A stretch of 64,000 bases of DNA. Origin: Nocardiopsis sp. FIRDI 009. Its GTDB lineage: Bacteria > Actinomycetota > Actinomycetes > Streptosporangiales > Streptosporangiaceae. Each line of letters begins with the position of its first letter. The first letter of the stretch is position 1. Where the stretch lies: contig NZ_QPNC01000015.1 in the NCBI RefSeq assembly GCF_003386285.1, positions 329,845-393,844 on the forward strand. The letters are read 5' to 3'. The notes beneath the pieces are model-generated. The model saw nothing but the letters and a program-made list of their open reading frames with translations. It was not told the DNA's origin and searched no databases. Shown here piece after piece: positions 28,771-36,922 of this stretch. Made by a program: the position numbers and the translations under genes.

Positions 28771-29055
28771 ATGCCGAATATCGGTCCAACCGAGGACGGT
28801 CAGTCGGCCCTCGCCGAACGCGAACAACGCATCCTCGCCTTCGAACGCCAGTGGTGGAAGTTCGAGGGCTCCAAGGAACAGGCGATCCGTGACGAGTTCG
28901 GGTTCTCCGCGACCCGCTACTACCAACTGCTCAACGGGCTGGTGGAGCGGCCCGAGGCACTCGCCTTCGACCCGATGACCGTCAAACGCCTGCGTCGGCT
29001 GCGTGCCGACAGACGGCGCCAACGCAACGCACGCCAACTCGGAATCCGGCTCTGA
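28771..29055 (+). CDS. DUF3263 small protein
   Basis: A 94-residue protein starting at ATG 28771. The family core is EREQRILAFERQWWKFEGSK, then FGFSATRYYQLLNGLVERPEA and a basic C-terminus MTVKRLRRLRADRRRQRNARQ. The middle looks like a helix-turn-helix that could bind DNA. DUF3263 genes of actinobacteria are often next to otsB, as here. Molecular role unknown. Confidence 0.85.
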   Translation: MPNIGPTEDGQSALAEREQRILAFERQWWKFEGSKEQAIRDEFGFSATRYYQLLNGLVERPEALAFDPMTVKRLRRLRADRRRQRNARQLGIRL

Positions 29056-29253
29056 TCCCGCCCCCGACCCCCGGCCACCCCGGCCCACCCTCCGCCGCGG
29101 GTGGCCCCTCCCCGGCCGAGCAGGGGACCCGGGCGGGCCGCACGGGCCACCCCCGCGGCTCCGCCCCTCCGGAAGGGGATACCCGCCCCGCGGGCGTCCG
29201 GGTAGTCTGACCGCCCGGACGGCCCCGACCGCCGCGACCCGAAAGGCACGCGC

Positions 29254-30081
29254 ATGTCCCTGCCCCGACCGAGCACGGACGCCGGACGCGCCGCGCTCGA
29301 CTCCCTCCTCGCCGAGCCCGCCGAGGCCCTGGCCGCCTTCGACTTCGACGGGACCCTCGCCCCCATCGTCGACGACCCGCGCACCTCCGCCCCCTTCCCC
29401 GGCGTCGTGGACCGCCTCGCCGACCTGGCCGGACTCGTCGGCGCCGTCGCCGTGGTCACCGGCCGCCCCGCCGCCACCGCCGTCCGCCTGGGCGGGCTCG
29501 ACCGGGTGCCCGGTATCACCGTCCTCGGCCACTACGGGGCCGAGCGCTGGACCGACGGGCGCGTCCTGGCCGCCGATCCGCCGCCCGGGGTGGAGCTGGT
29601 ACGGCGCGAACTCCCCGGTCTGATCGACCGCGTCGGAGCGCCGGAGGGCACGTGGATCGAGGACAAGGGCCGCTCCCTGGCCGTGCACACCCGCCGCACC
29701 GCCGACCCCGACGGGGCGCTCGCCCTGCTGACCCGACCGCTGTCGGCCCTGGCCGAGCGGGCGGAGCTGCGGGTGGAGCCGGGGCGGATGGTGATCGAGC
29801 TCCGTCCACAGGGTGTGGACAAGGGCGCGGCGCTGACCGACCTCGTCCGGTCGACGAAGGCGCGCGCGGTCCTCTACGCGGGCGACGACCTCGGCGATCT
29901 GCCCGCCTTCGACGCCGTGGCCGACCTGCGCGCCGAGGGTGTGGCCGGGCTGACCGTGTGCTCCTCCTCCGAGGAGGTCACCGCCGTGGCCGAGGCCGCG
30001 GACCTCGTCGTCGCCGGACCCGCCGGACTGAGCGACCTCGTCGCCGACCTCACGGCGTCGATCCGTGGGCCTGGGGCGTGA
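29254..30081 (+). CDS. otsB: Trehalose-phosphatase
   Basis: A 275-residue HAD-family phosphatase with GAAAGGC before ATG 29254. The nucleophile motif is AFDFDGTLAPIV, motif II is VVTGRPAAT, the lysine region is VDKGAAL and the acidic motif is YAGDDLGDLPAF. It removes the phosphate from trehalose-6-phosphate made by OtsA. Its last 32 bases overlap the tail of the convergent serine hydrolase gene. Confidence 0.93.
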   Translation: MSLPRPSTDAGRAALDSLLAEPAEALAAFDFDGTLAPIVDDPRTSAPFPGVVDRLADLAGLVGAVAVVTGRPAATAVRLGGLDRVPGITVLGHYGAERWTDGRVLAADPPPGVELVRRELPGLIDRVGAPEGTWIEDKGRSLAVHTRRTADPDGALALLTRPLSALAERAELRVEPGRMVIELRPQGVDKGAALTDLVRSTKARAVLYAGDDLGDLPAFDAVADLRAEGVAGLTVCSSSEEVTAVAEAADLVVAGPAGLSDLVADLTASIRGPGA

Positions 30082-31084
30082 GTGCCGCCCGTGCCGACGC
30101 GCGCAGCTCCCCCAGCCCCGTCCGTTCCCGGCCGAAGTGCACGGCGTTGGTGAGCACGCCGACGTAGCGGCCGCTGGCGGGGTGCATGAACAGGCTGGCC
30201 CCCGTGTAGCCGTTGTGGTAGACGACCCCCTCCGGGGTGACCAGCCAGCCCAGCCCCCGCCAGAGCCGGTGACCCGCCTCCACGTGCGGTTGCCAGCTCT
30301 CGCACACGTACGACGACGGGACCGGCCCGCCACAGCCCTCACCGATCCGAAGCAGCTCGCGGGCGAAGGCGCCCAGGTCGATCGCGGTGGTGAACACCCC
30401 TGCGTGCCCCGCCACCCCGCCCATGAGCGCCGCCGCCTCGTCGTGGACCACCCCCCACGCGGGGGCGGCGCCGACCAGGCGGCGTTCGGTCGGCGCCACC
30501 GAGGGCGAGCGCGCCAGCGGTCCGAAGGCCGTGGAGCGCATCCCCAACTCGTCCCACAGGTCGCCGGCCAACCGGTCCAGTCGGACGCCGTAGCGGCGTT
30601 CCAGGAGCATCCCGAGCAGGATGAACCCGCGGTCGACGTAGCGGTGGTGGCCTCGGCCCTCCAGCGGGTCGGCCAGGATCGCCTCGGCCAGGTCCTGTTC
30701 GGTGCCGACGTAGCGTTCCAGCCAGGTCACCGGGTTGAGGCCGCTCGTGTGGGTGAGGATCTCGCGGACGGTGACGTCGGCGCCCGGAAGTCCCTCGGCG
30801 GGCAGGTATTCGGACATCGGCGCGTCGAGGTCGAGCGCCCCCTCGGCGACCGCCCGGCCCACGAGCGGCCAGGTGGCCGTGACCTTGGTCAGGCTCGCGA
30901 CGTCGTAGAACACGTCCGGGGCGGTCTCGGTCTCCCCGTCCACCCTCCCGACCGCGACGAACTCCCACATCCCACCGGTCCCGACGACCGCTGTGCCGCC
31001 CGGTAGCCACCCGGCGTCCACCATCACCTTCAGGACTCCGCGGATCCGCCCCCCGGTCTCCGTGAGCCAGTCACCGTCACGCAC
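30050..31084 (-). CDS. Serine hydrolase, beta-lactamase/class C-like
   Basis: A 344-residue protein starting at GTG 31084, with GGGGGAGG six bases upstream. The active-site SxxK is ASLTKVTA, the tyrosine motif is HRYVDRGF (Asp in place of the usual Asn) and the HNG of VVYHNGYTG replaces KTG. No signal peptide is visible, so it is probably cytoplasmic. Family members are esterases, peptidases or penicillin-binding-like enzymes. It converges on otsB. Confidence 0.85.
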   Translation of the reverse strand: MRDGDWLTETGGRIRGVLKVMVDAGWLPGGTAVVGTGGMWEFVAVGRVDGETETAPDVFYDVASLTKVTATWPLVGRAVAEGALDLDAPMSEYLPAEGLPGADVTVREILTHTSGLNPVTWLERYVGTEQDLAEAILADPLEGRGHHRYVDRGFILLGMLLERRYGVRLDRLAGDLWDELGMRSTAFGPLARSPSVAPTERRLVGAAPAWGVVHDEAAALMGGVAGHAGVFTTAIDLGAFARELLRIGEGCGGPVPSSYVCESWQPHVEAGHRLWRGLGWLVTPEGVVYHNGYTGASLFMHPASGRYVGVLTNAVHFGRERTGLGELRASARAALTPQAHGSTP

Positions 31085-31253
31085 GACACGCCTCCCCCCG
31101 TGGTGGTCACCCCTCTCGGCGGATACCCCGTCACCCACTCGTTGTCACACCCGTCCTGGTCACGCACGGTACGAAACCCCCGCGGGGCACGCCCGTAATG
31201 CCCCCTGGTCAGGCAGGAAGTAAGGTGTCGCCCATCGAGCTCGGAGGAGGACG

Positions 31254-32411
31254 ATGAGCAGCCAGACCCCCGTACCCGCCGGATTCCGTGGCGTCGCGGG
31301 CAACATCGGGATCAAGGACCCCAAGGACGACTTCTTCGCCGTGGTGTCGGAGGTCCCCGCACACGTGTCGGCCGTGTTCACCAGGTCCCGGTTCGCCGGG
31401 TCGAGCGTGGTGCTCAGCCGTCAGGCGGCCGCGGACGGGCGCGCGCGCGGCGTCACGGTCATCGCGCGCAACGCCAACGTGGCCACCATGACGGGCGAGG
31501 CCAACGCCCGCGAGGTGCGCGAGCGCGTGGCGCGCGCGGCGGGGGTGGAGCCCGAGGAGATCCTCATCGCCTCCACCGGGGTGATCGGCAAGCCGTACCC
31601 GATGGACAAGGTCCGGGCGTACCTGGACACGCTGCCCGCCGAGTTCCCCCCGGCCGACCTGGACCGCGCGGCGTCGGCGATGATGACCACCGACACCCGC
31701 CCCAAGACGGCCTCGGCCCGGGTGGGCGCGGCCACGGTGACCGGTATCGCCAAGGGCGTCGGCATGATCGAGCCGAACATGGCGACCATGCTGGCCTGGT
31801 TCTTCACCGACGCCGACCTCGACCAGCCGGTGCTGGACGCGGTGTTCCGGCGGGTCGTGGACCGCACGTTCAACGCCCTGAGCATCGACACGGACACCTC
31901 CACCAGCGACTCGGCGGCGATCTTCGCCAACGGGCTCGCCGGTCCGGTGGACGCGGCGGAGTTCGAGGAGGCGCTGTACGGGGTGGCGCTCGAGCTGGTG
32001 CGGATGATCGCCTCCGACGGCGAGGGCGCCAGCAAACTGATCGAGGTGCGCGTGACCGGTGCGCGCGACGACGCCCAGGCCAGGCGGGTCGGCAAGGCGG
32101 TGGTGAACTCGCCGCTGGTGAAGACGGCCGTCCACGGCGCGGACCCGAACTGGGGCCGGGTGGCGATGGCGATCGGCAAGTGCGAGTCCGAGGACGACGT
32201 CGAGCCGGACCGTGTGCGGATCCTCTTCGGCGACGTGGAGATGTTCCCGACCGAGGCCACCGACGAGGTCCTGGCCCGCGCCGCCGAGCACATGAAGGGC
32301 GACGAGGTGGTGATCTCCGTGGACCTGGGGATCTCCGAGGGCGCCTTCACCGTGTACGGATGCGATCTGACCGAGGGCTACATCCGGATCAACGCCGACT
32401 ACACCACCTGA
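31254..32411 (+). CDS. argJ: Bifunctional ornithine/glutamate N-acetyltransferase ArgJ
   Basis: A 385-residue proenzyme with GGAGGAGG before ATG 31254. The self-cleavage site is EPNMATML, where the Thr becomes the N-terminal nucleophile of the beta chain. TTDTRPKTASA and SDGEGASKLIEV, and the C-terminal GYIRINADYTT, are family signatures. ArgJ transfers the acetyl group from N-acetylornithine to glutamate in arginine synthesis. It is not in an argCJBD operon here, so it may be a second copy, like the OAT enzymes of some secondary-metabolite producers. Confidence 0.93.
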   Translation: MSSQTPVPAGFRGVAGNIGIKDPKDDFFAVVSEVPAHVSAVFTRSRFAGSSVVLSRQAAADGRARGVTVIARNANVATMTGEANAREVRERVARAAGVEPEEILIASTGVIGKPYPMDKVRAYLDTLPAEFPPADLDRAASAMMTTDTRPKTASARVGAATVTGIAKGVGMIEPNMATMLAWFFTDADLDQPVLDAVFRRVVDRTFNALSIDTDTSTSDSAAIFANGLAGPVDAAEFEEALYGVALELVRMIASDGEGASKLIEVRVTGARDDAQARRVGKAVVNSPLVKTAVHGADPNWGRVAMAIGKCESEDDVEPDRVRILFGDVEMFPTEATDEVLARAAEHMKGDEVVISVDLGISEGAFTVYGCDLTEGYIRINADYTT

Positions 32412-32469
32412 TCCGGGGCCGGGGGAAAAGCGATTACCCCGGGGCCCGGGCCCGGGTTGGCTGAGCCGT

Positions 32470-33000
32470 ATGACCGAACTGCGCACCGACCGCCTCGTCC
32501 TTCGCCCGTGGCGGGAGTCCGACCTCGAACCGTGGGCGGCGATGAACGCCGACCCCGAGGTCCGGAGGCACCTGGGTGACCCGCTCACCCGCGAACAGAG
32601 CGACGCGTCCGTGGCGCGGTTCCAGGCGGACCTCGACCGGCGCGGCTGGGGGTGGTGGGCACTGGAGGTGCGGGCCACGGGCGAGTTCGCCGGTTTCACC
32701 GGTCTGGACGAGGTGGAGGACCACATGCCGTTCACGGGGGTGGAGATCGGCTGGCGGCTCGCCCGCCCGGCCTGGGGCCGGGGCTACGCGACCGAGGCCG
32801 CGCGGGCGTGCCTGGCCCACGGGTTCGGCACGCTCGCGCTCCCCGAGATCCTCGCCGTGACCACGGCCGCCAACCTCCGTTCACAAGCGGTCATGCGCCG
32901 GATCGGCATGACCCGGGACCCGGCCGACGACTTCGACGACCCCGCCGCGCCCGAGGGTCCCCTGCGGCCGAACGTGCTCTACCGCATCGCCCGGGGCTGA
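32470..33000 (+). CDS. GNAT acetyltransferase, RimJ/RimL type
   Basis: A 176-residue protein starting at ATG 32470. LRTDRLVLRPWRESDL opens the fold, acetyl-CoA is bound by RPAWGRGYATEAARA, and TTAANLRSQAVMRRIGM is the usual last helix. It acetylates an amino group on a small molecule or protein; the substrate is unknown. Confidence 0.88.
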   Translation: MTELRTDRLVLRPWRESDLEPWAAMNADPEVRRHLGDPLTREQSDASVARFQADLDRRGWGWWALEVRATGEFAGFTGLDEVEDHMPFTGVEIGWRLARPAWGRGYATEAARACLAHGFGTLALPEILAVTTAANLRSQAVMRRIGMTRDPADDFDDPAAPEGPLRPNVLYRIARG

Positions 33001-33059
33001 CGGAGCCCGGGGCATGCGGACCCCGGTGACGGACCTGATCGGCACCGGCCAGGACCTGC

Positions 33060-33133
33060 ACCGACATCCTTCGTCCCCTACCCCTCGGGGCGGACTCACA
33101 CCCCTCCAGTCCGCATGCGGCCATATCTGTGAC
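33060..33133 (+). repeat. Conserved upstream element, copy A
   Basis: About 74 bp nearly identical to 35200-35274. It begins ACCGACATCCTTCG, passes CTACCCCTCGGGGCGGA and CTCCAGTCCGCATGCGGCCAT and ends CTGTGAC. The palindrome CCGCATGCGG is at 33111-33120. It lies about 60 bp before the start of peptide gene 1 and probably contains the module's promoter and operator. Confidence 0.75.
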
Positions 33134-33191
33134 AGTCCGATCTCACCCGGTTACATTCATCGTGGACGTCCCCCGAACCGAGGAGCCCGTG

Positions 33192-33305
33192 ATGGGAAAG
33201 CACAGCGACCCGGACAAGCCCCAGGACCAGCGCGGCGACCCCAAGGACAACGATTCCCAGTACCCCTCACCACACGGTGGCGGCGGCGAGAAGCAGGGAA
33301 AGTAG
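33192..33305 (+). CDS. Small peptide, putative RiPP precursor of module 1
   Basis: A 37-residue open frame, MGKHSDPDKPQDQR to the C-terminus HGGGGEKQGK. ATG 33192 has GAGGAG six bases upstream. The stop TAG shares a base with the GTG start of the methyltransferase (TAGTG), so the two are translationally coupled. It is very hydrophilic, with six Asp in 37 residues and a Gly4 stretch, and no signal or membrane segment. A homologous peptide with MGKH and a Gly-rich tail occurs before the second methyltransferase, which argues that it is real. By analogy to imiditide loci it could be the substrate, with Asp converted to aspartimide; this is inference. Confidence 0.7.
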   Translation: MGKHSDPDKPQDQRGDPKDNDSQYPSPHGGGGEKQGK

Positions 33306-34480
33306 TGGACGACTTCACCGGTCGGCGGGCCGCGCTCGTCGACCAGCTCGCCCCACGGGGCGTCCTGACCGACCCGGCATGGCGTGACGCCATGCTCAGG
33401 GTGCCCCGGCACGCCTTCCTCCCGGACACCGTATGGGGCGAGGACACCGCGACCGGGGACGGCCGTCTCGTCGCTGTCGGCCGTTCCCACCCGGACTGGG
33501 TTCGGTGGGCCTACGACGACGTCTCCGTCATCACCCAGGTCGACGACGGTACCCCCGCCTTCCCTGACGGCCGTGGGGACCGGGCCACATCCTCGGCCTC
33601 CCAGCCCTCCCTCGTCGCCCGGATGCTCCACGCGCTCGGCGTGACGGACGGTGTGAGCGTGCTGGAGATCGGCACCGCCACCGGGTACAACTGCGCGCTG
33701 CTGTGCGAGCGACTCGGATCGGACACCGTCACCTCGATCGAGATCGACCCGGCCCTGGCCGAACAGGCGCGCTCGAACCTGGAGTCGGCCGGGTACAAGC
33801 CCCACCTGGTCGTGGGTGACGGTGCCGACGGTGTTCCCGACCGGGCGCCGTTCGACCGGGTACTGGCGACGGTGGCCGCCCAGGACATCCCGTCGACGTG
33901 GATCGACCAAACCCGGCCCGGCGGTGTCATCGTCACGCCGTGGGCCACCGGGTTCGCGACCACCGCGCTGGCTCGCCTGGTCGTCGATGACGATGGAACC
34001 GCGCGCGGACGCTTCGTGGGCGACGCGCCGTTCATGTGGTTGCGTGGCCAACGGGTCGCCCTCGGCGAGCTGTGGGACCACGTGGACGAGGCCGCCGACG
34101 AGGTCGAGGAGTTCCGAACCGGGCTGGATCCGATGCCGGTCTGCGACGCGGACCCGGCGGGCGGCCTGGCCCTGACCATCGGTGCACTGGTGCCGAACCT
34201 GAGCTTCACCCGTTTCCACGCCACGGACGGCAGTGGTGAGGCGTCGGTGTACTTCTACGACCGGGCCGGGTCGTGGGTGCTCATCGAGTACCGGCCAGAA
34301 GCCGATGACTACGAGGCCCACCGGTTCGGGCCCCGTGACCTGTGCGCGGAGATCGCGTACGCCTTCCGGGGGTGGCAGGACGCGGACCGCCCTGGTCGTG
34401 AACGGTTCGGACTCACGGTCACCCCGGACGGACAACACGTCTGGCTGGACACCCCGGAGAACGAGGTAGCGCGCCCGTAG
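33305..34480 (+). CDS. Protein-L-isoaspartate methyltransferase-like enzyme (module 1)
   Basis: A 391-residue protein starting at GTG 33305. The N-terminus has AMLRVPRHAFLPDTVWG, as in PIMT-like RiPP methyltransferases. Motif I is VLEIGTATGYNCALL, then VTSIEIDPALAEQARSNLE and FDRVLATVAAQDIPSTWIDQ. A 170-residue C-terminal domain ends FGLTVTPDGQHVWLDTPENE, as in enzymes found beside graspetides and imiditides. Such enzymes methylate an Asp side chain of a precursor peptide, which then closes to aspartimide. No ATP-grasp or lanthionine gene is present. It is cotranscribed with the peptide in front. Confidence 0.85.
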   Translation: MDDFTGRRAALVDQLAPRGVLTDPAWRDAMLRVPRHAFLPDTVWGEDTATGDGRLVAVGRSHPDWVRWAYDDVSVITQVDDGTPAFPDGRGDRATSSASQPSLVARMLHALGVTDGVSVLEIGTATGYNCALLCERLGSDTVTSIEIDPALAEQARSNLESAGYKPHLVVGDGADGVPDRAPFDRVLATVAAQDIPSTWIDQTRPGGVIVTPWATGFATTALARLVVDDDGTARGRFVGDAPFMWLRGQRVALGELWDHVDEAADEVEEFRTGLDPMPVCDADPAGGLALTIGALVPNLSFTRFHATDGSGEASVYFYDRAGSWVLIEYRPEADDYEAHRFGPRDLCAEIAYAFRGWQDADRPGRERFGLTVTPDGQHVWLDTPENEVARP

Positions 34481-34570
34481 CTACCCGGACTCGTTCAGGA
34501 CCGTTCGGGCGCTGGTCCGCGTCAGCGGCGGCCAGTAGAGTGTTCCTGGGTTGCTTTCAGGTAAAGCAGC

Positions 34571-34600
34571 ACGGGCCCCCAGCCAGCGCTGGGGGCCCGT
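34571..34600. terminator. Strong bidirectional terminator after module 1
   Basis: ACGGGCCCCCAGC and its complement form a perfect 13-bp stem around CAGC, followed by TGCGTTCT. It separates the methyltransferase gene from the convergent DUF397 gene. Confidence 0.8.
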
Positions 34601-34614
34601 TGCGTTCTCAGGGT

Positions 34615-34803
34615 CTAGCGAGTGACCTCGGCCAGGAACGCGTTCCACTCAGAGACCGGGAAGGTGATGTGCCCGGCCTCGGGGTGCTTGGAGTCGCGAA
34701 CGGCGGCACCGCCGGGGAGGTCGGCGACCTCCACGCAGTCCTGGGTGCGGGCTCCGCTGTAACTGCTCTTGCGGAAGGTCAGATGGCTTGTCTCAGGCTG
34801 CAT
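34615..34803 (-). CDS. DUF397 small protein (WhiJ-locus partner)
   Basis: A 62-residue protein starting at ATG 34803 with AGGAA upstream. It shows the family pattern FRKSSYSGARTQDCVEVADLPGG, AVRDSKHPEAGH and a Trp-containing C-terminus. DUF397 proteins are almost always next to an XRE-DUF5753 regulator; they are known from the whiJ and abaA loci of Streptomyces. Its partner 8 bp upstream is truncated, so it may have lost its function. Confidence 0.85.
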   Translation of the reverse strand: MQPETSHLTFRKSSYSGARTQDCVEVADLPGGAAVRDSKHPEAGHITFPVSEWNAFLAEVTR

Positions 34804-34810
34804 CGGTTTC

Positions 34811-35188
34811 CTATCGGGCCAGCAGTCCACTGATCAGCTCCCGGGACTCTTCGACGGGGAGCGCGGCGGCCTGTAGGCGGTCGTACACGTGCTGGTAGTA
34901 GGTGATCTCGCGCGGCTTCTCCAGGTACAGCTCTTGGGCCATGACCTCCAGGTAGACCGTCGTCGGGTCTGGTGGCTGGAAGTCCATGATGACCAGTTGC
35001 CCCGTTTCACCGTGGAGTCCTCGACTCAACGGTAGAACCTGAACCCCGATGTTCGGCTGGTGGCTCATCTCGATCAGGTATTCCAGCTGACCGGAGAGCT
35101 CTGGCGGGATGCGCAGAAGAGCGGCCTCGTCGATCACCGCCCACAGCGTAGGGCGCGGATCGGAGTTGAAGATCGACCTCCGGAACAT
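34811..35188 (-). pseudogene. Truncated XRE-DUF5753 regulator (DNA-binding part missing)
   Basis: Only the C-terminal 125 residues or so of a WhiJ-like regulator remain: LWAVIDEAALLRIP, GQLEYLIEMSHQPNIGVQVLP and YLEVMAQELYLEKPREI. The helix-turn-helix and the first half of DUF5753 are absent. The reading frame simply continues into the conserved upstream element of module 2 at about 35200, with no start codon context; the first ATG in frame is 35188. The break coincides with the left end of that element. Confidence 0.82.
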
Positions 35189-35199
35189 CCTGGCCTGGA

Positions 35200-35274
35200 A
35201 CCGACATCCTTCGCTCCCTACCCCTCGGGGCGGATTCGCACGCCCTCCAGTCCGCATGCGGCCATTCCTGTGAC
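35200..35274 (+). repeat. Conserved upstream element, copy B
   Basis: The second copy of the 74-bp element seen at 33060-33133, with roughly 90% identity by eye, including ACCGACATCCTTCG, CCGCATGCGG (35252-35261) and the terminal CTGTGAC. It starts 60 bp before the start of peptide gene 2. The sequences outside the element are unrelated. Confidence 0.75.
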
Positions 35275-35333
35275 GCGGAGGACGCTCAGGGTTACCGTTG
35301 ACGTGACGGTGTCCCCAATCCCTGGAGGTGCCC

Positions 35334-35450
35334 GTGGGCAAGCACGATGACCCCTCCCGCTGGGACGGGCAGAAGGACAAACCACCACCTCCGCCCACCC
35401 CCAACGACGGTGGGAGCGGCGGCGGAAAGCACGAGCGAGACGACAAGTGA
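35334..35450 (+). CDS. Small peptide, putative RiPP precursor of module 2
   Basis: A 38-residue open frame, MGKHDDPSRWDGQKDK then Pro5 and NDGGSGGGKHERDDK at the C-terminus. GTG 35334 follows TGGAGG. The stop overlaps the GTG of the next gene (GTGA). It shares MGKHxDP and a Gly-rich, lysine-containing tail with the module 1 peptide, but the middle differs. Two Asp-Gly pairs (WDG and NDG) are the chemically favoured sites for aspartimide formation. Confidence 0.7.
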   Translation: MGKHDDPSRWDGQKDKPPPPPTPNDGGSGGGKHERDDK

Positions 35451-36586
35451 CCGACGCCCAGACCCTCCGGTCCCGCCTCGCGGAGGGCATGCCTCCCGCG
35501 TGGCGGGACTCCTTTCTGAAGGTGCCCCGCCACCTGTTCATCCCCGACACCGTCTGGGTCAGGGGCACCGACGACCGTCCCTACCCCCTCCGGCGTGAGG
35601 ACGACCCCGCCCGGTGGCTGGAGGTCTGCTACTCCGACGCCCCGGTCGCGGTCCAACTCGACGACGGGGACGGCACCGGATCCGGGTACGTGTCGTCGAC
35701 GGCCTCCATGCCCACGGTCGTCGCCCGGATGCTCGACGCGGCGGACCTCTCCCCCGGTCTGCGCACACTGGAGATCGGGACGGGGACCGGCTACAACGCC
35801 GCACTGTTGGCCTCCGTGACCGGGATCGAGAACGTCACCACGATCGAGATCGACGCCGTGCTGGCCGAGCGGGCCGCCACCGCCTTGGAGCGTGCTGGTT
35901 GGCCGGTGGAGGTCGTCAACGGCGACGGTGAGAAGGGGTGTCCGAAGAACGCGCCGTTCGATCGGATCATGGCGACGGCGGCCGTGCGGACCATCCCCTA
36001 CACGTGGGTCGAACAGACACGCGCGGACGGAATCGTTCTCACTCCGTTCGGCACGGCCTTCCACAGTGGCGCCCTGCTCCGTTTGCGGGTCAGCTCCGAT
36101 GGGAGCACGGCCCAGGGGAACTTTGGAGGGGACGCGGCGTTCATGTGGACCCGTGCCCAACGCGCCCCGCACGGAGCCGTCGAGGACCGAGTCCTGCCTG
36201 ACCACGATTTCGATGAGCTGACCACCGGCCTGCACCCCCACGAATCGGTCGGTGACTTCGACGGCAGCTTCGCCATCGGCCTGCGTGTGCCCGCGATGAC
36301 CTCTGTCGTGGTGTTCGACGATGACGATCCCGCGTGCGGTTCGTACACGGTGTATCTGATGGACCCCTACGCCGGGTCATGGGCGTCGTGGCGGATCGAA
36401 CCCGGGCCGATGACGTACGTGGTACGCCAGCACGGGCCGCGGCGGTTGTTCGACGAACTGGAGACCGCCTACTCGTGGTGGAAGGAAGTCGGGAGTCCCG
36501 CGCACACGCGGTTCGGGCTCACGGTCGCCCCGGGCGGACAACACGTCTGGCTGGACACCCCGGAGAACGAGGTGGCGCGCCCGTAG
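35447..36586 (+). CDS. Protein-L-isoaspartate methyltransferase-like enzyme (module 2)
   Basis: A 379-residue relative of the module 1 enzyme. The N-terminus has SFLKVPRHLFIPDTVWV, motif I is LEIGTGTGYNAALLASV, followed by VTTIEIDAVLAERAATALE and FDRIMATAAVRTIPYTWVEQ. The C-terminus is FGLTVAPGGQHVWLDTPENE, almost identical to copy 1. The central part has diverged, so the duplication is old or the two copies act on different peptides. It overlaps the peptide gene by four bases. Confidence 0.85.
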   Translation: MTDAQTLRSRLAEGMPPAWRDSFLKVPRHLFIPDTVWVRGTDDRPYPLRREDDPARWLEVCYSDAPVAVQLDDGDGTGSGYVSSTASMPTVVARMLDAADLSPGLRTLEIGTGTGYNAALLASVTGIENVTTIEIDAVLAERAATALERAGWPVEVVNGDGEKGCPKNAPFDRIMATAAVRTIPYTWVEQTRADGIVLTPFGTAFHSGALLRLRVSSDGSTAQGNFGGDAAFMWTRAQRAPHGAVEDRVLPDHDFDELTTGLHPHESVGDFDGSFAIGLRVPAMTSVVVFDDDDPACGSYTVYLMDPYAGSWASWRIEPGPMTYVVRQHGPRRLFDELETAYSWWKEVGSPAHTRFGLTVAPGGQHVWLDTPENEVARP

Positions 36587-36665
36587 CTGTCCAAACTCGT
36601 CCGGGGATCGTTCTGGCGCTGGCCGGTGAGGGCGGTGCGCTGTAGGCTCGTCGCGGGAGTTAGAT

Positions 36666-36700
36666 GAGGCCCCCGGCGCCGACAACGCGTCGGGGGCCTC
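36666..36700. terminator. Bidirectional terminator after module 2
   Basis: GAGGCCCCCG and CGGGGGCCTC form a perfect 10-bp stem with a 15-base loop, between convergent genes. Confidence 0.7.
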
Positions 36701-36706
36701 CCCCGT

Positions 36707-36907
36707 TCACAGGCCGTGGCGCTTGACGGAGTCCAGAAGCGCCGCCCACTCGCCCCCGGGAACGACGAAGTAGCCGAGGTCTGGGTTCTGCGAGTCGCGA
36801 ACAGCCGTGTCACCACCGGGGATGTCAGCCACCTCCACGCAGTTCTGCGGGGTGCTGTAGCTGCTCTTGCGGAAGGAGAGGTCCGCGGGAATGGGAGTCA
36901 AACGCAT
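36707..36907 (-). CDS. DUF397 small protein
   Basis: A 66-residue protein, start ATG 36907 (a GTG at 36916 is an alternative). Family pattern: LSFRKSSYSTPQNCVEVADIPGG, AVRDSQNPDLGYF and EWAALLDSV. It follows the XRE-DUF5753 gene by 15 bp and is certainly cotranscribed with it. Confidence 0.87.
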   Translation of the reverse strand: MRLTPIPADLSFRKSSYSTPQNCVEVADIPGGDTAVRDSQNPDLGYFVVPGGEWAALLDSVKRHGL

Positions 36908-36922
36908 CGGATTCACTTCTTT

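Noticed and set aside
33124..35264. A short leftward peptide (MAACGLEG) encoded in both copies of the repeated element
   Set aside because: The frame is not conserved: copy B stops after 15 codons while copy A reads on, so the DNA element rather than a peptide is conserved.
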